DNA of 64,000 nucleotides from CAYLLN01 sp964384375 (lineage in GTDB: Bacteria > Planctomycetota > Planctomycetia > Pirellulales > Pirellulaceae). The notes beneath the pieces were generated by a model. It saw only the letters and a list, made by a program, of their open reading frames with translations, searched no databases and was not told the DNA's origin. The DNA lies in assembly GCA_964384375.1 (NCBI GenBank), contig CAYLLN010000023.1, forward strand, positions 1 to 64,000. Direction: 5' to 3'. A program made the translations under genes and the position numbers. Positions 40,748 to 50,705 of this stretch are shown here, in pieces (positions within the stretch are counted from its first letter, which is position 1; every line of letters begins with the position of its first letter).

Positions 40748-41330
40748 AGCTCAAACTCCAATCGTCCTCGACCCGCAAGACATCGAGCGGCGAATCTTCA
40801 TCATTCGCTCTCAGCGCGTGATGCTCGATTCAGACCTGGCGAAGCTCTACGGTGTGCCGACACACCGTCTCAACGAACAGGTCAAACGAAATCGCGACCG
40901 ATTTCCAGGCGATTTTGCGTTTCAGCTTACTGCGCAAGAATATGCGGACTTGATATCGCAAAATGCGATATCAAGTTCTGGGCATGGTGGGCGTCGTAAG
41001 CTTCCCTGGGTTTTCACTGAGCACGGCGTGGCGATGCTCTCCAGCGTCTTGAACTCACGCGAAGCCGTGCAAGTCAACATCGCCATCATGCGGGCGTTTG
41101 TCCATGTCCGCCGCATCAGCACAACCCCCGGCGAACTCGTCAATCAATTGCTTGAACTTGCTCGAACCGTGCAAATCCATGACGGGCAGATCAAGCGAAT
41201 CGTCGAAGTCCTCACACAAATCATGGAGCCGCCGCAGGCGCCGCCCAAGCGGAAGATCGGCTTCCATCAGTCCGAAGCACATCTCAAAAGTTCAAGCAAC
41301 GGCCAACTCATTTCAGGAGCCCGCGCATGA
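40740..41330 (+). CDS. ORF6N-domain (KilA-N related) DNA-binding protein
   Basis: 196 residues from the ATG at 40740. The N-terminal ORF6N domain is clear: IERRIFIIRSQRVMLDSDLA, KLYGVPTHRLNEQVKRNRDR and FPGDFAFQLTAQEYADL, then WVFTEHGVAMLSSVLNS and AIMRAFVHVRRI. The domain is typical of phage antirepressors and is also common as a stand-alone chromosomal gene. A C-terminal helical region (~120-165) is followed by a charged tail. It is inserted between the PSD1 gene and its DUF1501 partner, with overlaps on both sides. Confidence 0.88.
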   Translation: MPKAQTPIVLDPQDIERRIFIIRSQRVMLDSDLAKLYGVPTHRLNEQVKRNRDRFPGDFAFQLTAQEYADLISQNAISSSGHGGRRKLPWVFTEHGVAMLSSVLNSREAVQVNIAIMRAFVHVRRISTTPGELVNQLLELARTVQIHDGQIKRIVEVLTQIMEPPQAPPKRKIGFHQSEAHLKSSSNGQLISGARA

Positions 41331-42790
41331 TCCCCTTCTCCGAATTCAAAACGAACATCACTCGCCGCCACTTCTTTGCCCAAGGCTCGCATGTGCTGGG
41401 CACGGCCGCCTTGGCGTCGCTGGCCGGTTCCGCTGGCAGCGCTCTGGCCGCGGAGAAATCCGACAAACAGCCTCGGCCGAACCTGCAGCACTTCGCCGGT
41501 AAGGCGAAGCACGTCATCTACCTGCACATGGTCGGCGGCCCGCCGCAGATGGACCTGTTCGACTACAAGCCGGTGATGAACGAGTACTACGACAAGGACT
41601 TGCCGGAAAGCGTCCGCATGGGGCAGCGGCTGACGACGATGACCAGCGGGCAGGCTCGCTTTCCGATCGCGCCGTCGAAGTTCAAATTCGCTCAGCACGG
41701 CCAGTGTGGCATGTGGCTGAGCGAACTGTTGCCTTGGAAGGCCAAGATGGCCGACGAGATGTGCTTCCTGCGGAGCATGAACACGGAGGCGATCAATCAC
41801 GAGCCGGCCATCACGTACATTCAGACCGGCAACCAGAACACGGGCCGGCCGTGCCTCGGCGCGTGGGCGTCGTATGGTTTGGGCTCGCTCAACGACGACC
41901 TGCCGACGTTCGTCGTTCTCGTTGCCCGCCCGTCGAACACCGAGCAGGTACAGGCGATCTCGGCCCGGCTTTGGCAATCGGGCTATCTGCCGGGCACGCA
42001 TGCCGGCTGCTCGTTCCGCTCAGCCGGCGATCCGATTCTGTACATCAACAACCCGCCCGGCGTGAGCAGCGAAGTCCGCCGCAAAACGCTCGACGGTCTC
42101 AAAGCCCTGAACCAACTCAACTACCAGCAAGTTGGCGATCCCGAAACGCACACACGCATCGAGCAATACGAGCTTGCTTTCCGCATGCAGTCGAGCGTAC
42201 CGGAACTGACCGACCTCTCGACCGAAAGCGAAGCGACGCTCGGCCTGTACGGCGACGCCGTGAAAAAGCCCGGCTCGTTCGCCAACACGGTCCTGCTCGC
42301 CCGCCGCATGGTCGAGCGGGGGACGCGGTTTGTGCAGATTTACCACAACAATTGGGACACGCACGCCAATGTTGCCGGCCGCTTGCCCGACCAGTGCCGC
42401 GACGTCGATCAGCCGTGCTATGGCCTGGTGCAGGATCTGAAGCAGCGGGGCCTCTTGGATTCGACGCTGATCATCTGGGGTGGCGAATTCGGCCGCACGA
42501 TTTACTCACAAGGGGGCCTCTCGAAGGAGAACTACGGCCGCGACCATCACCCGCGCTGCTTCACCATGTGGATGGCCGGCGGCGGTATCAAGGGTGGCAC
42601 GATCTACGGCGAGACGGACGACTTCTCGTACAACATCACGAAGGACCCGGTCCATATCCGCGACTGGCACGCCACGATTTTGCACCTCTTGGGCTTCGAC
42701 CATGAACGCCTGAGCGTCCGGCATCTAGGACTCGACCAGCGACTGACGGGGGTCGAACCGGCGAAGGTGATGGAGCGGCTGCTGGCGTGA
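41327..42790 (+). CDS. DUF1501 protein (Tat-exported) 1
   Basis: 487 residues, ATGA overlap with the ORF6N gene. Tat signal TRRHFFAQGSHVLGTAALAS. DUF1501 belongs to the alkaline-phosphatase/sulfatase-like superfamily: VIYLHMVGGPPQMDLFDYKP near the start, INHEPAITYIQTGNQNTGRP, then WGGEFGRTIYSQ, GRDHHPRCFTMWMAGGGIKG and HDFGFDH-like ATILHLLGFDHERL at the end. It partners the PSD1-type protein upstream. The catalytic role is not established. Confidence 0.92.
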   Translation: MIPFSEFKTNITRRHFFAQGSHVLGTAALASLAGSAGSALAAEKSDKQPRPNLQHFAGKAKHVIYLHMVGGPPQMDLFDYKPVMNEYYDKDLPESVRMGQRLTTMTSGQARFPIAPSKFKFAQHGQCGMWLSELLPWKAKMADEMCFLRSMNTEAINHEPAITYIQTGNQNTGRPCLGAWASYGLGSLNDDLPTFVVLVARPSNTEQVQAISARLWQSGYLPGTHAGCSFRSAGDPILYINNPPGVSSEVRRKTLDGLKALNQLNYQQVGDPETHTRIEQYELAFRMQSSVPELTDLSTESEATLGLYGDAVKKPGSFANTVLLARRMVERGTRFVQIYHNNWDTHANVAGRLPDQCRDVDQPCYGLVQDLKQRGLLDSTLIIWGGEFGRTIYSQGGLSKENYGRDHHPRCFTMWMAGGGIKGGTIYGETDDFSYNITKDPVHIRDWHATILHLLGFDHERLSVRHLGLDQRLTGVEPAKVMERLLA

Positions 42791-42911
42791 AGCCTATCCC
42801 ATCTAAGCGCTGGAGCGTAGAATTGCCGATGAACGAAAGCAGGAGGCGCACTTCCTGTGTCGCCTGTTGCCATTCGTCATTTGGCTTTCAACATTCGACA
42901 TTTTCAACCAA

Positions 42912-43271
<360 letters not shown>

Positions 43272-43284
43272 CTTTGCCTGACAC

Positions 43285-43325
43285 AGCCGTTGGATGCCTG
43301 GGTATCCAGCGGCTATTTCTTTTTG
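43285..43325 (+). terminator. Rho-independent terminator of ssrA
   Basis: Imperfect stem AGCCGTTGGAT/ATCCAGCGGCT followed by ATTTCTTTTT, 13 bases after the tmRNA 3' end. Confidence 0.85.
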
Positions 43326-43629
43326 AGTCAGTGACTGAAGCCATTGGCTGTGTGCAGTCTGCGAAACCAAATTCGCAGGGGACTACTCGTTCAAAGAAGA
43401 AAAGCCCAACCCCAGTCAGCTGCTCTGTTTCCTGAAAGCCCTGAACCATCATCATTTGTTATGCCATTCAAAATGGCCAGCAACAGGTGACAAGCGCCAG
43501 GTGCTGGTTGACCCTCGCTTTTGCACGAATCTATGATGATGGTTCCTGCCTGATGCAGCTGGCCAATTCGCCGGTAGGCATCGAAAAGCATTGCTCTCCC
43601 GCCGGTTGCGAATTCCTTAGGACGCACTC
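43326..43629. other. Intergenic region with a 13-bp inverted repeat
   Basis: GAACCATCATCAT (43443) and ATGATGATGGTTC (43533) are perfect inverted arms 77 bases apart. No gene is recognised. Confidence 0.5.
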
Positions 43630-46600
43630 ATGCGCCGTTGTACTCTCCCGTTTGCGTCGACCGCTTTTGCGTTGCTCACTTTGGTCGCACTGGCCAACGC
43701 TGCCGAGCCCAAGATTAGTTTCACGCGGCAGATCAAGCCGGTGCTGGCGAACAAGTGCTTTGTTTGTCACGGACCGGACGAAAAGGAACGGAAAGCCGAG
43801 ATGCGGCTCGACGTGCGCGATGACGCGGTGCCAGCCTACATCAAGCCGGGGGACGGCGAGCACAGCGAAGTCTATGTCCGGATCACGACCGACGACGCCG
43901 ATCTGAAGATGCCGCCGACCGCGTCGAAGCGGCCGGGCCTGACGCCTGACGAGATCGCGCTTATTCGCAAGTGGATCGACCAAGGAGCGGAGTACGATGC
44001 GCATTGGGCGTATGTGAAGCCGAAGCGGCACGACGTTCCAGAGCTCCGCACTCCGCAATCCGCACTCCGCAATCCCATTGACCCGTTCATCGCGGCGCCG
44101 CTGGAAGAACAGGGCCTGTCGCTCGCCCCCGCTGCCGACCGGCGGACGCTCCTCCGGCGGCTGAGCTTTGATGTGATTGGGTTGCCGCCGACGGCGAAGC
44201 AACTTGCCGAGTTCGAAGCGGATCAAACGCCCGAAGCTTACGAGAAGCAAGTCGATCGGCTGCTGGCGAGCAAGCATTTTGGCGAGCGGATGGCCGTGTA
44301 CTGGCTCGATGTGGTGCGCTATGCCGACTCGGCCGGCTACCACAGCGACAACCATCGCGATGTTTGGCTCTACCGCGATTATGTGATCGACTCGTTTAAC
44401 AACAACCTGCCGTTTAATCAGTTTGTGATCGAGCAACTCGCAGGGGACTTGCTCCCGAGTGCCACCGGCCGGCAGCGGATCGCTTCGGGCCTGAACCGTC
44501 TGTTGCAAACGACCGAGGAAGGGGGCGCTCAGCCGAAGGAGTACACGGCGAAGTACGCTGCCGATCGCGTGCGGAATACGGCGTCGATCTTCCTCGCCAG
44601 CACGATGGGGTGTTGCGAGTGCCACAGCCACAAATTCGATCCGTTCACGCATCAGGACTTTTATCGTTTCGCGGCGTTCTTTGCCGACGTGAGTGAAAAG
44701 GCGGTCGGCCGGCAGGATCAAACCAAGGTCGCCACACCGGAGCAAGAACAGCAGCTTTCCGAATTCGAAGCGAAGCTCACCGACGCGAAGAAACAGTACG
44801 CGGCCGACACACCGGAACTCACTGCTGCCCGAGCCAAGTGGGAAGTCGCGGCCAAAGCGGACCTCGACAGCGGCAAGAACGCGTGGCTTACGGTGAAGCC
44901 GGCGAAACTTGAGTCTCAAGGCAAAACCAAATTGGATGTCGCCGATGATGGCCTGGTGACCACCTCTGGTCCGAATCCCGCCAAGGAAACCTACACGATC
45001 ACACTTCCCGCCGAAGCCGCCGGCATTCGCGGTCTGCGACTGGAGGCGCTCACTGACGCGAACTTCCCGAACAAAGGGCTCTCGCGATCCAACGGCAACT
45101 TCGTGCTGACGGACGTCGAAGTTGCTGCCGTTGGCGCGGACGAGAAAGCGACGCCCGTTAAACTCGCTGCTGTCGAGGCGGACTTCTCGCAGGAGAACTA
45201 TCCGATCGCCAATGCGATCGACGGCAAGGGCGACACCGGTTGGGCCGTTGCTGGCCACGAGAAGCCGGCCGACCATGCTGCGGTGTTCGCGTTTGCCGAA
45301 CCGGTCGGTGGGCCGGGCGTGAAGCTCGTCGTCAAGCTTAAACACGACTCGCAGTTTGCCGGGCACAACATCGGCCGCTTCCGCCTGTCGCTAACAACGT
45401 CTGAAACGCCGAGCATCTCCGGAACCGGAGTTCCGGCCGATGTCGCGGCCGCCTTGCAGACCGAAATCGACAAACGCACGCCTCAGCAAGTCGCCGCGCT
45501 CGACGCCCATTTCCGCAAGATCGCGCCCGAACTGGCCGAAGTCCGCGGCCAAATCGCCAAGCTCGAAGCCGACAAGAACCTGCTGATCGATTCGTTTCCG
45601 ACGACGCTTGTCTCGACCGCTACAGCGCCGCGTATGGTGCGAGTGCTTCCCCGCGGCAACTGGCTCGACGACTCGGGCGAAGCGGTGCAGCCGGGGATTC
45701 CCTCCTTTCTCGCACTTAGCGACGCTTCGCAGAAGCGTTCTGACGACGCTCGCCTCACCCGCCTCGACCTCGCACGCTGGATGGTCTCGCCCGATAACCC
45801 GCTCACCGCCCGCGTCTTCGTCAATCGCGTTTGGAAGCTCGCTTTCGGTCGCGGCATCTCGCGCTCGCTCGACGACTTCGGTTCGCAGGGGCCGTTGCCC
45901 ACGCATCCGGAACTGCTCGATTGGCTCGCCGTCGATTTTCAGGAAAGCGGCTGGGACGTGAAGCGGCTCTTCAAGCTGATGCTCATGTCGCGGGCGTACC
46001 AGCAATCGTCGGTTCCGTCGGACGCGGCCCTCGCCAAAGACCCGAATAACGACCTCTTCAGCCGGCAGAACCGTTATCGCCTCGATGCCGAACTCGTTCG
46101 CGACAACGCCCTCGCGGTGAGCGGCCTCTTGGTCACCAAGATCGGCGGTCCGAGCGTGAAGCCCTATCAGCCGGCCGGCTATTGGCAGTATCTCAACTTC
46201 CCAACGCGCGAATGGGCTAGCGACAAAGGGGACAACCAATATCGCCGCGGCCTCTACACCTATTGGCAGCGAACGTTCCTCCATCCGAGCCTCGCCGCCT
46301 TCGACGCGAACAGCCGTGAAGAATGCACGGTCGAACGTCCCCGCAGCAACACGCCGCAGCAGGCGCTCGTGCTGCTCAACGATCCCACCTACGTCGAAGC
46401 GGCCCGCGCTCTGGCCGGACGCGTGCTTACCGAAGGAGGCGACACGACGCCCGAGCGGCTGGAATTTGCCTATCGCACCGTGCTCTCCCGTTCGCCGCGG
46501 CCGGAAGAGGCGGAGGTGCTGACGGCCCTCCTCCACAAGCACCAGCGCGAATTCACGGCCGACAAGCCGTCGGCTGAAAAACTGCTGAAAGTGGGCGACC

Positions 46601-46698
46601 TCATTTCGCCGCCGCAGCTCGAACCGGCCGAAGTCGCCGCCTGGACCAGCGCCAGCCGCGTGCTGCTGAACCTGCACGAGACGATTACGAGGAACTAA
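43630..46698 (+). CDS. PSCyt1-DUF1549-DUF1553 (PSD1-type) cytochrome-like protein 2
   Basis: 1022 residues. Sec signal (LPFASTAFALLTLVALANA). CFVCHGPD at ~43-50, DUF1549 (HFGERMAVYWLDVVRYADSA, YRDYVIDSFNNNLPFNQF) with MGCCECHSHKFDP, then a middle region with a discoidin-like feel (GLRLEALTDANFPNKGLSRS, IANAIDGKGDTGWAV), and DUF1553 (NPLTARVFVNRVWKLAFGRG, REECTVERPRSNTPQQALVL). It differs from copy 1 in the central domain. Near residue 140, where the family has a Pro/Lys-rich link, a heptamer tract (44043-44077) encodes ELRTPQSALRNP. Periplasmic; partner is the DUF1501 gene at 47412. Confidence 0.9.
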   Translation: MRRCTLPFASTAFALLTLVALANAAEPKISFTRQIKPVLANKCFVCHGPDEKERKAEMRLDVRDDAVPAYIKPGDGEHSEVYVRITTDDADLKMPPTASKRPGLTPDEIALIRKWIDQGAEYDAHWAYVKPKRHDVPELRTPQSALRNPIDPFIAAPLEEQGLSLAPAADRRTLLRRLSFDVIGLPPTAKQLAEFEADQTPEAYEKQVDRLLASKHFGERMAVYWLDVVRYADSAGYHSDNHRDVWLYRDYVIDSFNNNLPFNQFVIEQLAGDLLPSATGRQRIASGLNRLLQTTEEGGAQPKEYTAKYAADRVRNTASIFLASTMGCCECHSHKFDPFTHQDFYRFAAFFADVSEKAVGRQDQTKVATPEQEQQLSEFEAKLTDAKKQYAADTPELTAARAKWEVAAKADLDSGKNAWLTVKPAKLESQGKTKLDVADDGLVTTSGPNPAKETYTITLPAEAAGIRGLRLEALTDANFPNKGLSRSNGNFVLTDVEVAAVGADEKATPVKLAAVEADFSQENYPIANAIDGKGDTGWAVAGHEKPADHAAVFAFAEPVGGPGVKLVVKLKHDSQFAGHNIGRFRLSLTTSETPSISGTGVPADVAAALQTEIDKRTPQQVAALDAHFRKIAPELAEVRGQIAKLEADKNLLIDSFPTTLVSTATAPRMVRVLPRGNWLDDSGEAVQPGIPSFLALSDASQKRSDDARLTRLDLARWMVSPDNPLTARVFVNRVWKLAFGRGISRSLDDFGSQGPLPTHPELLDWLAVDFQESGWDVKRLFKLMLMSRAYQQSSVPSDAALAKDPNNDLFSRQNRYRLDAELVRDNALAVSGLLVTKIGGPSVKPYQPAGYWQYLNFPTREWASDKGDNQYRRGLYTYWQRTFLHPSLAAFDANSREECTVERPRSNTPQQALVLLNDPTYVEAARALAGRVLTEGGDTTPERLEFAYRTVLSRSPRPEEAEVLTALLHKHQREFTADKPSAEKLLKVGDLISPPQLEPAEVAAWTSASRVLLNLHETITRN
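44043..44077. repeat. 7-bp tandem repeat tract inside a PSD1 gene
   Basis: GCTCCGC, ACTCCGC, AATCCGC, ACTCCGC, AATCCCA, read as coding sequence between the PSCyt1 and DUF1549 domains. Same units as at 1209-1243. Confidence 0.85.
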
Positions 46699-46749
46699 AG
46701 ACTCAGGCTTCCAGCCTGCCGACCGATTGGAGTGCCAAGGAGACCGAAC

Positions 46750-47397
46750 ATGAGCATTGCGGAACTCGCGCCGACGCCACTTCCTCGTCGGCCGGCACTG
46801 CGCCTCGATGCCGGGTCGAATGGTTCGCTCATGTCCCTGGATGCGTTTCAATCGATCGCTTCGGACGATGTTGACCGTCGGTTTCGCTATGAGCTGATTA
46901 ACGGAGTTGTTGTTGTGAGCCCTCCACCCGACGATGCGACGCAGGGACCAAACGAACGGCTCGGAAATTGGCTGTGGATATACAGCCAGCAACATCAAAG
47001 TGGCAAGGTTCTGGATGACACGATGATGGAAAGGGCGGTACGAACCAAGGTTGGCATTCGTATCGTAGATCGCGCCCTGTGGATCGGTTTCGGCCATCCT
47101 ATTAAATCGCAGCGCGATCGCGCGACGATCCTCGTCGAGTTCGTTTCACTTGGTAAGAAAGCTGCTCTCCGCGACTACGAAACCAAACGCGATGAGTACC
47201 TCGAGTTTGGAGCGAAAGAGTATTGGGTGATTGATCGGTTTCGTCGCACGATGACGGTTTATTTCCAGTCGCCCGCCAATCCCGCTCAGCGGGTCGTTGC
47301 CGAGTCCGAATCCTACACGACACCTCTCCTTCCCGGATTTGAATTGCCGCTGAAACGCTTACTGGAGCTGGCCGACCAATACGCAGACGACGAATAA
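46750..47397 (+). CDS. Uma2-family (DUF820) PD-(D/E)xK nuclease-like protein
   Basis: 215 residues from the ATG at 46750. The Uma2 core is recognised by MSLDAFQSIASDDVDRRFRY-ELINGVVVVSPPP, a central strand ATILVEFVSLGKKAALRDYE-TKRDEYLEFGAKEYWVID, and the terminal LPGFELPLKRLLELADQY. The E...K pair of the nuclease fold is visible (VEFVSLGKK), but the Asp of the typical RPD motif is not clear, since ALWIGFGHPI stands in its place. Such genes are multicopy in planctomycetes and cyanobacteria with unknown role. It sits between PSD1 copy 2 and its DUF1501 partner. Confidence 0.85.
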   Translation: MSIAELAPTPLPRRPALRLDAGSNGSLMSLDAFQSIASDDVDRRFRYELINGVVVVSPPPDDATQGPNERLGNWLWIYSQQHQSGKVLDDTMMERAVRTKVGIRIVDRALWIGFGHPIKSQRDRATILVEFVSLGKKAALRDYETKRDEYLEFGAKEYWVIDRFRRTMTVYFQSPANPAQRVVAESESYTTPLLPGFELPLKRLLELADQYADDE

Positions 47398-47411
47398 CGC
47401 TGGAAGAAACT

Positions 47412-48839
47412 ATGACGCCCTCGATTCCCACCCTCCTCCGCCGCTCCTTTCTCAGTCGCACCGCCTGCGGCATCGGGGCGGCAGCGCTTTCGACACTGCT
47501 GCGCCGCGATATCCGTGCCGCCGAAGCAGGCGCTAATTCGCTTGCCAGCCGCGGTCTCATCAACCCGCTGCACCTGGTGCCCAAGGCGAAGCGGGTCATC
47601 TTTCTGACGATGGCCGGCGGACCGTCGCATCTCGAATCGCTCGATTACAAGCCCAAGCTCGCCGAGATGCACGGCCAGCCGATGCCCGAGTCGTTCACCA
47701 AGGGGCAACCCATTGCCCAGCTTCAGGGAGCCCAGCTCAAGTGCTTCGGCCCACAACACCCGTTCAAAAAGTATGGCCAGTCCGGGCAGGAAATCTGCGA
47801 GCTCTTTCCACAGATCGGCTCGGTCGCCGACGACATCTGCATCATCCGCTCGCTCCGGACCGGGGCGATCAACCACGATCCGGCTCACACCTTCATGAAC
47901 ACCGGCACTACGATCTCCGGCCGGCCGAGCATGGGGGCCTGGCTTACCTACGGCCTCGGCGCCGATACCGACAATCTCCCCGGCTTTTGCGTGATGACCT
48001 CGACCGGCAAGTTCGGGCAGTCACAGCCTATCGCCAGCCGGCAGTGGAGCGCGGGCTTCCTGCCGAGCAAGTACCAAGGGGTCGAACTGCGGGCCAAGGG
48101 GGACCCCGTCCTCTATGTCACGCGCCCCGCCGGCGTGTCGCTCGCCCAGCAAGAGGACGTCGTCGCCGCGGCCGGCCAGCTCAACCGCCTTGCCGGCGAT
48201 GCCGTCCACGACCCCGAAATCGCCACCCGCGTCGCCCAGTACGAACTCGCCTTCCGCATGCAAACCAGCGTGCCGGAACTGGTCGATATCTCGGACGAGC
48301 CGCAAAGCGTGCTCGACCTCTACGGCACGCCCGGTGCCGACGGCACGTTCGCGGCCAACTGCCTCCTCGCCCGCCGCCTGGCCGAGCGCGGCGTCCGTTT
48401 CATTCAGCTGTACCATCGCGACTGGGACCATCACGGCGGCATCAAGGAGCACATGGCCGGCACCGCCAAGGAAGTCGATCAGGCGTGTGCCGCCTTGATC
48501 ACCGACCTCAAAAATCGCGACATGCTGAAGGACACGCTCATCGTCTGGACGGGCGAGTTCGGCCGCACCCCCATGGCTCAGGGGAACGGTCGCGACCACC
48601 ACATGAAAGGCTTCTCCGTCTGGCTGGCCGGCGGCGGCATCAAAGGGGGCGTCAGCCACGGGGCGACCGACGAACTGGGCTACAACGCCGTGGACAACAT
48701 CGTCGAGGTCCACGACCTGCACGCCACACTCCTGCACCTCCTCGGCATCGAGCACGAGCGATTCACCTACCGCTGGCAAGGACGCGACTTCCGCCTGACC
48801 GACGTCAGCGGACATGTTGTCCAGCCGATCCTGGCCTGA
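47412..48839 (+). CDS. DUF1501 protein (Tat-exported) 2
   Basis: 475 residues. Tat-type N-terminus LLRRSFLSRTACGIGAAALS. Typical DUF1501 features: VIFLTMAGGPSHLESLDYKP, INHDPAHTFMNTGTTISGRP, VWTGEFGRTPMAQ, GRDHHMKGFSVWLAGGGIKG, and HATLLHLLGIEHERFTYRWQ at the end. It starts 14 bases after the Uma2 gene. It forms the second PSD1-DUF1501 unit of the window. Confidence 0.92.
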   Translation: MTPSIPTLLRRSFLSRTACGIGAAALSTLLRRDIRAAEAGANSLASRGLINPLHLVPKAKRVIFLTMAGGPSHLESLDYKPKLAEMHGQPMPESFTKGQPIAQLQGAQLKCFGPQHPFKKYGQSGQEICELFPQIGSVADDICIIRSLRTGAINHDPAHTFMNTGTTISGRPSMGAWLTYGLGADTDNLPGFCVMTSTGKFGQSQPIASRQWSAGFLPSKYQGVELRAKGDPVLYVTRPAGVSLAQQEDVVAAAGQLNRLAGDAVHDPEIATRVAQYELAFRMQTSVPELVDISDEPQSVLDLYGTPGADGTFAANCLLARRLAERGVRFIQLYHRDWDHHGGIKEHMAGTAKEVDQACAALITDLKNRDMLKDTLIVWTGEFGRTPMAQGNGRDHHMKGFSVWLAGGGIKGGVSHGATDELGYNAVDNIVEVHDLHATLLHLLGIEHERFTYRWQGRDFRLTDVSGHVVQPILA

Positions 48840-49036
48840 CCCCAAAATACGGTAGCCGTCTCGCCTCCCGTTGCCGCGCCTACCAATCCAGCGGAGTCAT
48901 ACTTTTCGCCTCCTTTCGTTCTGCCGCGAGCAGTAATATTCCACCGCAAACCTTTTCCTGGAAGCTACTTACGCACATTCATAAGTATCCCTATTCCAAG
49001 GGATTCGATTATGAATCGTATGACTCGCCGCCAGTA

Positions 49037-49089
49037 AATCCCGCCTGCCGGGCGGGACTGTTGGTGGGTCCGGCCTGCCGGGCCGGACC
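49037..49089. repeat. Two GC-rich palindromes
   Basis: ATCCCGCCTGCCGGGCGGGA and GGTCCGGCCTGCCGGGCCGG in tandem. The first is nearly identical to the copy inside bioA (681). Confidence 0.75.
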
Positions 49090-49102
49090 TCTGCACGTGA
49101 GG

Positions 49103-49133
49103 ACTCGCCAGCGGGGAAGCCCGACGCGTCAGC
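49103..49133. repeat. Dispersed repeat, CCCGACGC..CAGCGAGGGAA type
   Basis: GGAAGCCCGACGCGTCAGCG followed by AGGGAA. It shares CCCGACGC and CAGCGAGGGAA with 53506-53526. Confidence 0.5.
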
Positions 49134-49425
49134 GAGGGAACCGTTCGCCGGGTGCCACGACCCACGCTTGCGTAGGCGTGCCCAAAGTCACCAAGTTGCC
49201 AAAGACCGTGCGGCTACCTACCCCGTCCTGCGCGCGCCTGCCGCTATAACCTAGATGCGCCAGTGGACAGAATTATTGCATTATACTGGCAGGTTGTTAC
49301 AATTCCACGCTCTCCTGCATCGCCCCCGCGATTCGGTTACAAACGAGCCACTGCGACAATTGGCGGGGTTTGAGCTGATTGGACAGTAGATCGTACTTGG
49401 TGGTTAGGTTAGCGGGTCACGTAAT

Positions 49426-50097
49426 TCACGCTCTCCGCCCGGCTAAAAACTCGCTTACCGCCTCCCGCGCGGCGGGGTCGATTGTTAGCTCGTGGATGGT
49501 CCGGTTCGCTCCGATCACGAGGTTGTTCGGTCGCGCGGGGGACCAGGCGACGCGCGTGACGGCGGGCCAGGGGAAGAACTGGCCGTAAGTGACGATCCCG
49601 TGCTCGCAGAATTCGACCGAGTAAATGTTCGTGAGCCAATGGTCGAGCGTGAACCGCCAGAGGAGGCCTTGCCCCACAAGGACGTAGAGCATGTTGAGGT
49701 TGAAGCCACCCAGGCGGCCAAGCGTTAGGAACCCCTCCGGCAGCACAAAAACCGACATCAGTACGCCATCGGCCACGACCGCGGCCAGGAGCAGCCAGGA
49801 GATCAGCTTGCGCCGCGAGTCGCTCATCGGTCGGGCCGAGACGCGCAACAGGACTTGCCCCGCGGCTTGGCGTTCCCTCCTCCGCCGCAGCGACTTGAAG
49901 CCATAGAAGGCAGCAGCAATGGCAGCGACGAGCACCCAGTGGATCACGACCTCACCGGCCCGCATCGGCGGCAGCGTCCGCAGCCGAGCCGCCGAGAGGG
50001 CCGCCACGACGCTCACGACGGCCATCACGCCCAGCAGATGCGCGAGGCCCAGTTGTCCCGGCTGAAAGCGCTCGCTGTCGTGCTTTGCGTCGGACAT
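49426..50097 (-). CDS. Hypothetical membrane protein
   Basis: 223 residues. Four hydrophobic segments: LGLAHLLGVMAVVSVVAALS, VIHWVLVAAIAAAFYGF, LISWLLLAAVVADGVLMSVF, and NLNMLYVLVGQGLLWRF. The C-terminal ~75 residues form a soluble beta-rich domain (YSVEFCEHGIVTYGQFFPWP-AVTRVAW, LVIGANRTIHELTIDPAARE) reminiscent of bacterial PH-like membrane-protein domains. No function recognised. It is transcribed divergently from the next gene. Confidence 0.65.
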   Translation of the reverse strand: MSDAKHDSERFQPGQLGLAHLLGVMAVVSVVAALSAARLRTLPPMRAGEVVIHWVLVAAIAAAFYGFKSLRRRRERQAAGQVLLRVSARPMSDSRRKLISWLLLAAVVADGVLMSVFVLPEGFLTLGRLGGFNLNMLYVLVGQGLLWRFTLDHWLTNIYSVEFCEHGIVTYGQFFPWPAVTRVAWSPARPNNLVIGANRTIHELTIDPAAREAVSEFLAGRRA

Positions 50098-50162
50098 ACT
50101 GAAATCCGATGGCTGCTGATGGCCGCTCCATCCGCTCCTGATAATAGTCCGAAGGGCACGCG

Positions 50163-50705
50163 ATGGGTCTATTCAACTGGTTTCAGAAAAAGCCGCTACC
50201 GGTTTCGTTGCCGCAGTTGTGCTACGACGTGGCCTACTTCATTCTGCCGCATTACGCCTTCGGCGATCTGGCGAAAGTCACCGATTTGTGCCTGAATACT
50301 CCCAGTGCCGCCGGACCTTTTTTCTACTTGATGGCGACGTCGGCGCGGAAGATCGAGCCCGTGATGGATGACGCGAAGCGCTTCCGTTGGCATCACGGAC
50401 AGTTATCCGAGGGGAGCGAGTATTTCGTTTTGGAGTATCCGTCGTCTCCTCCGGTCGATATGTCCAATATGTCGATCGAACAGGTGATGAACAGCGAACA
50501 GAAGCTTGTTCTGGCACCCCATTTCTCGGCGATAGTGCGGCGACCAAACGGCGTCCAATATTTCGTACTCGGGCAATCGCCCATGGGGGGCGGGACGACA
50601 CTCCGCTGCATTCTGCCAGAGGGAATGAACTGCAACCTGGGTCCCGGACCAAAACCCGAGTTATTGCTCTTTCTCGACGTGATTCGCACGTGCGAGACAA
50701 GATAG
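50163..50705 (+). CDS. Hypothetical cytoplasmic protein
   Basis: 180 residues, no signal peptide or membrane segment. Features: MGLFNWFQKKPLPVSLPQLC at the start, YDVAYFILPHYAFGD, and a beta-rich C-terminal half (FSAIVRRPNGVQYFVLGQSP, GGGTTLRCILPEGMN). Not recognised. Spacing to the divergent membrane gene is 65 bases. Confidence 0.62.
   Translation: MGLFNWFQKKPLPVSLPQLCYDVAYFILPHYAFGDLAKVTDLCLNTPSAAGPFFYLMATSARKIEPVMDDAKRFRWHHGQLSEGSEYFVLEYPSSPPVDMSNMSIEQVMNSEQKLVLAPHFSAIVRRPNGVQYFVLGQSPMGGGTTLRCILPEGMNCNLGPGPKPELLLFLDVIRTCETR

Larger units (their letters stand above)
48840..49425. other. Intergenic region rich in palindromic repeats
   Basis: No gene recognised in about 590 bases. It holds the GC palindromes at 49037-49089 and the repeat at 49103, and an AT-rich patch near 49270-49300 (GCATTATACTGGC). 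Confidence 0.5.
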
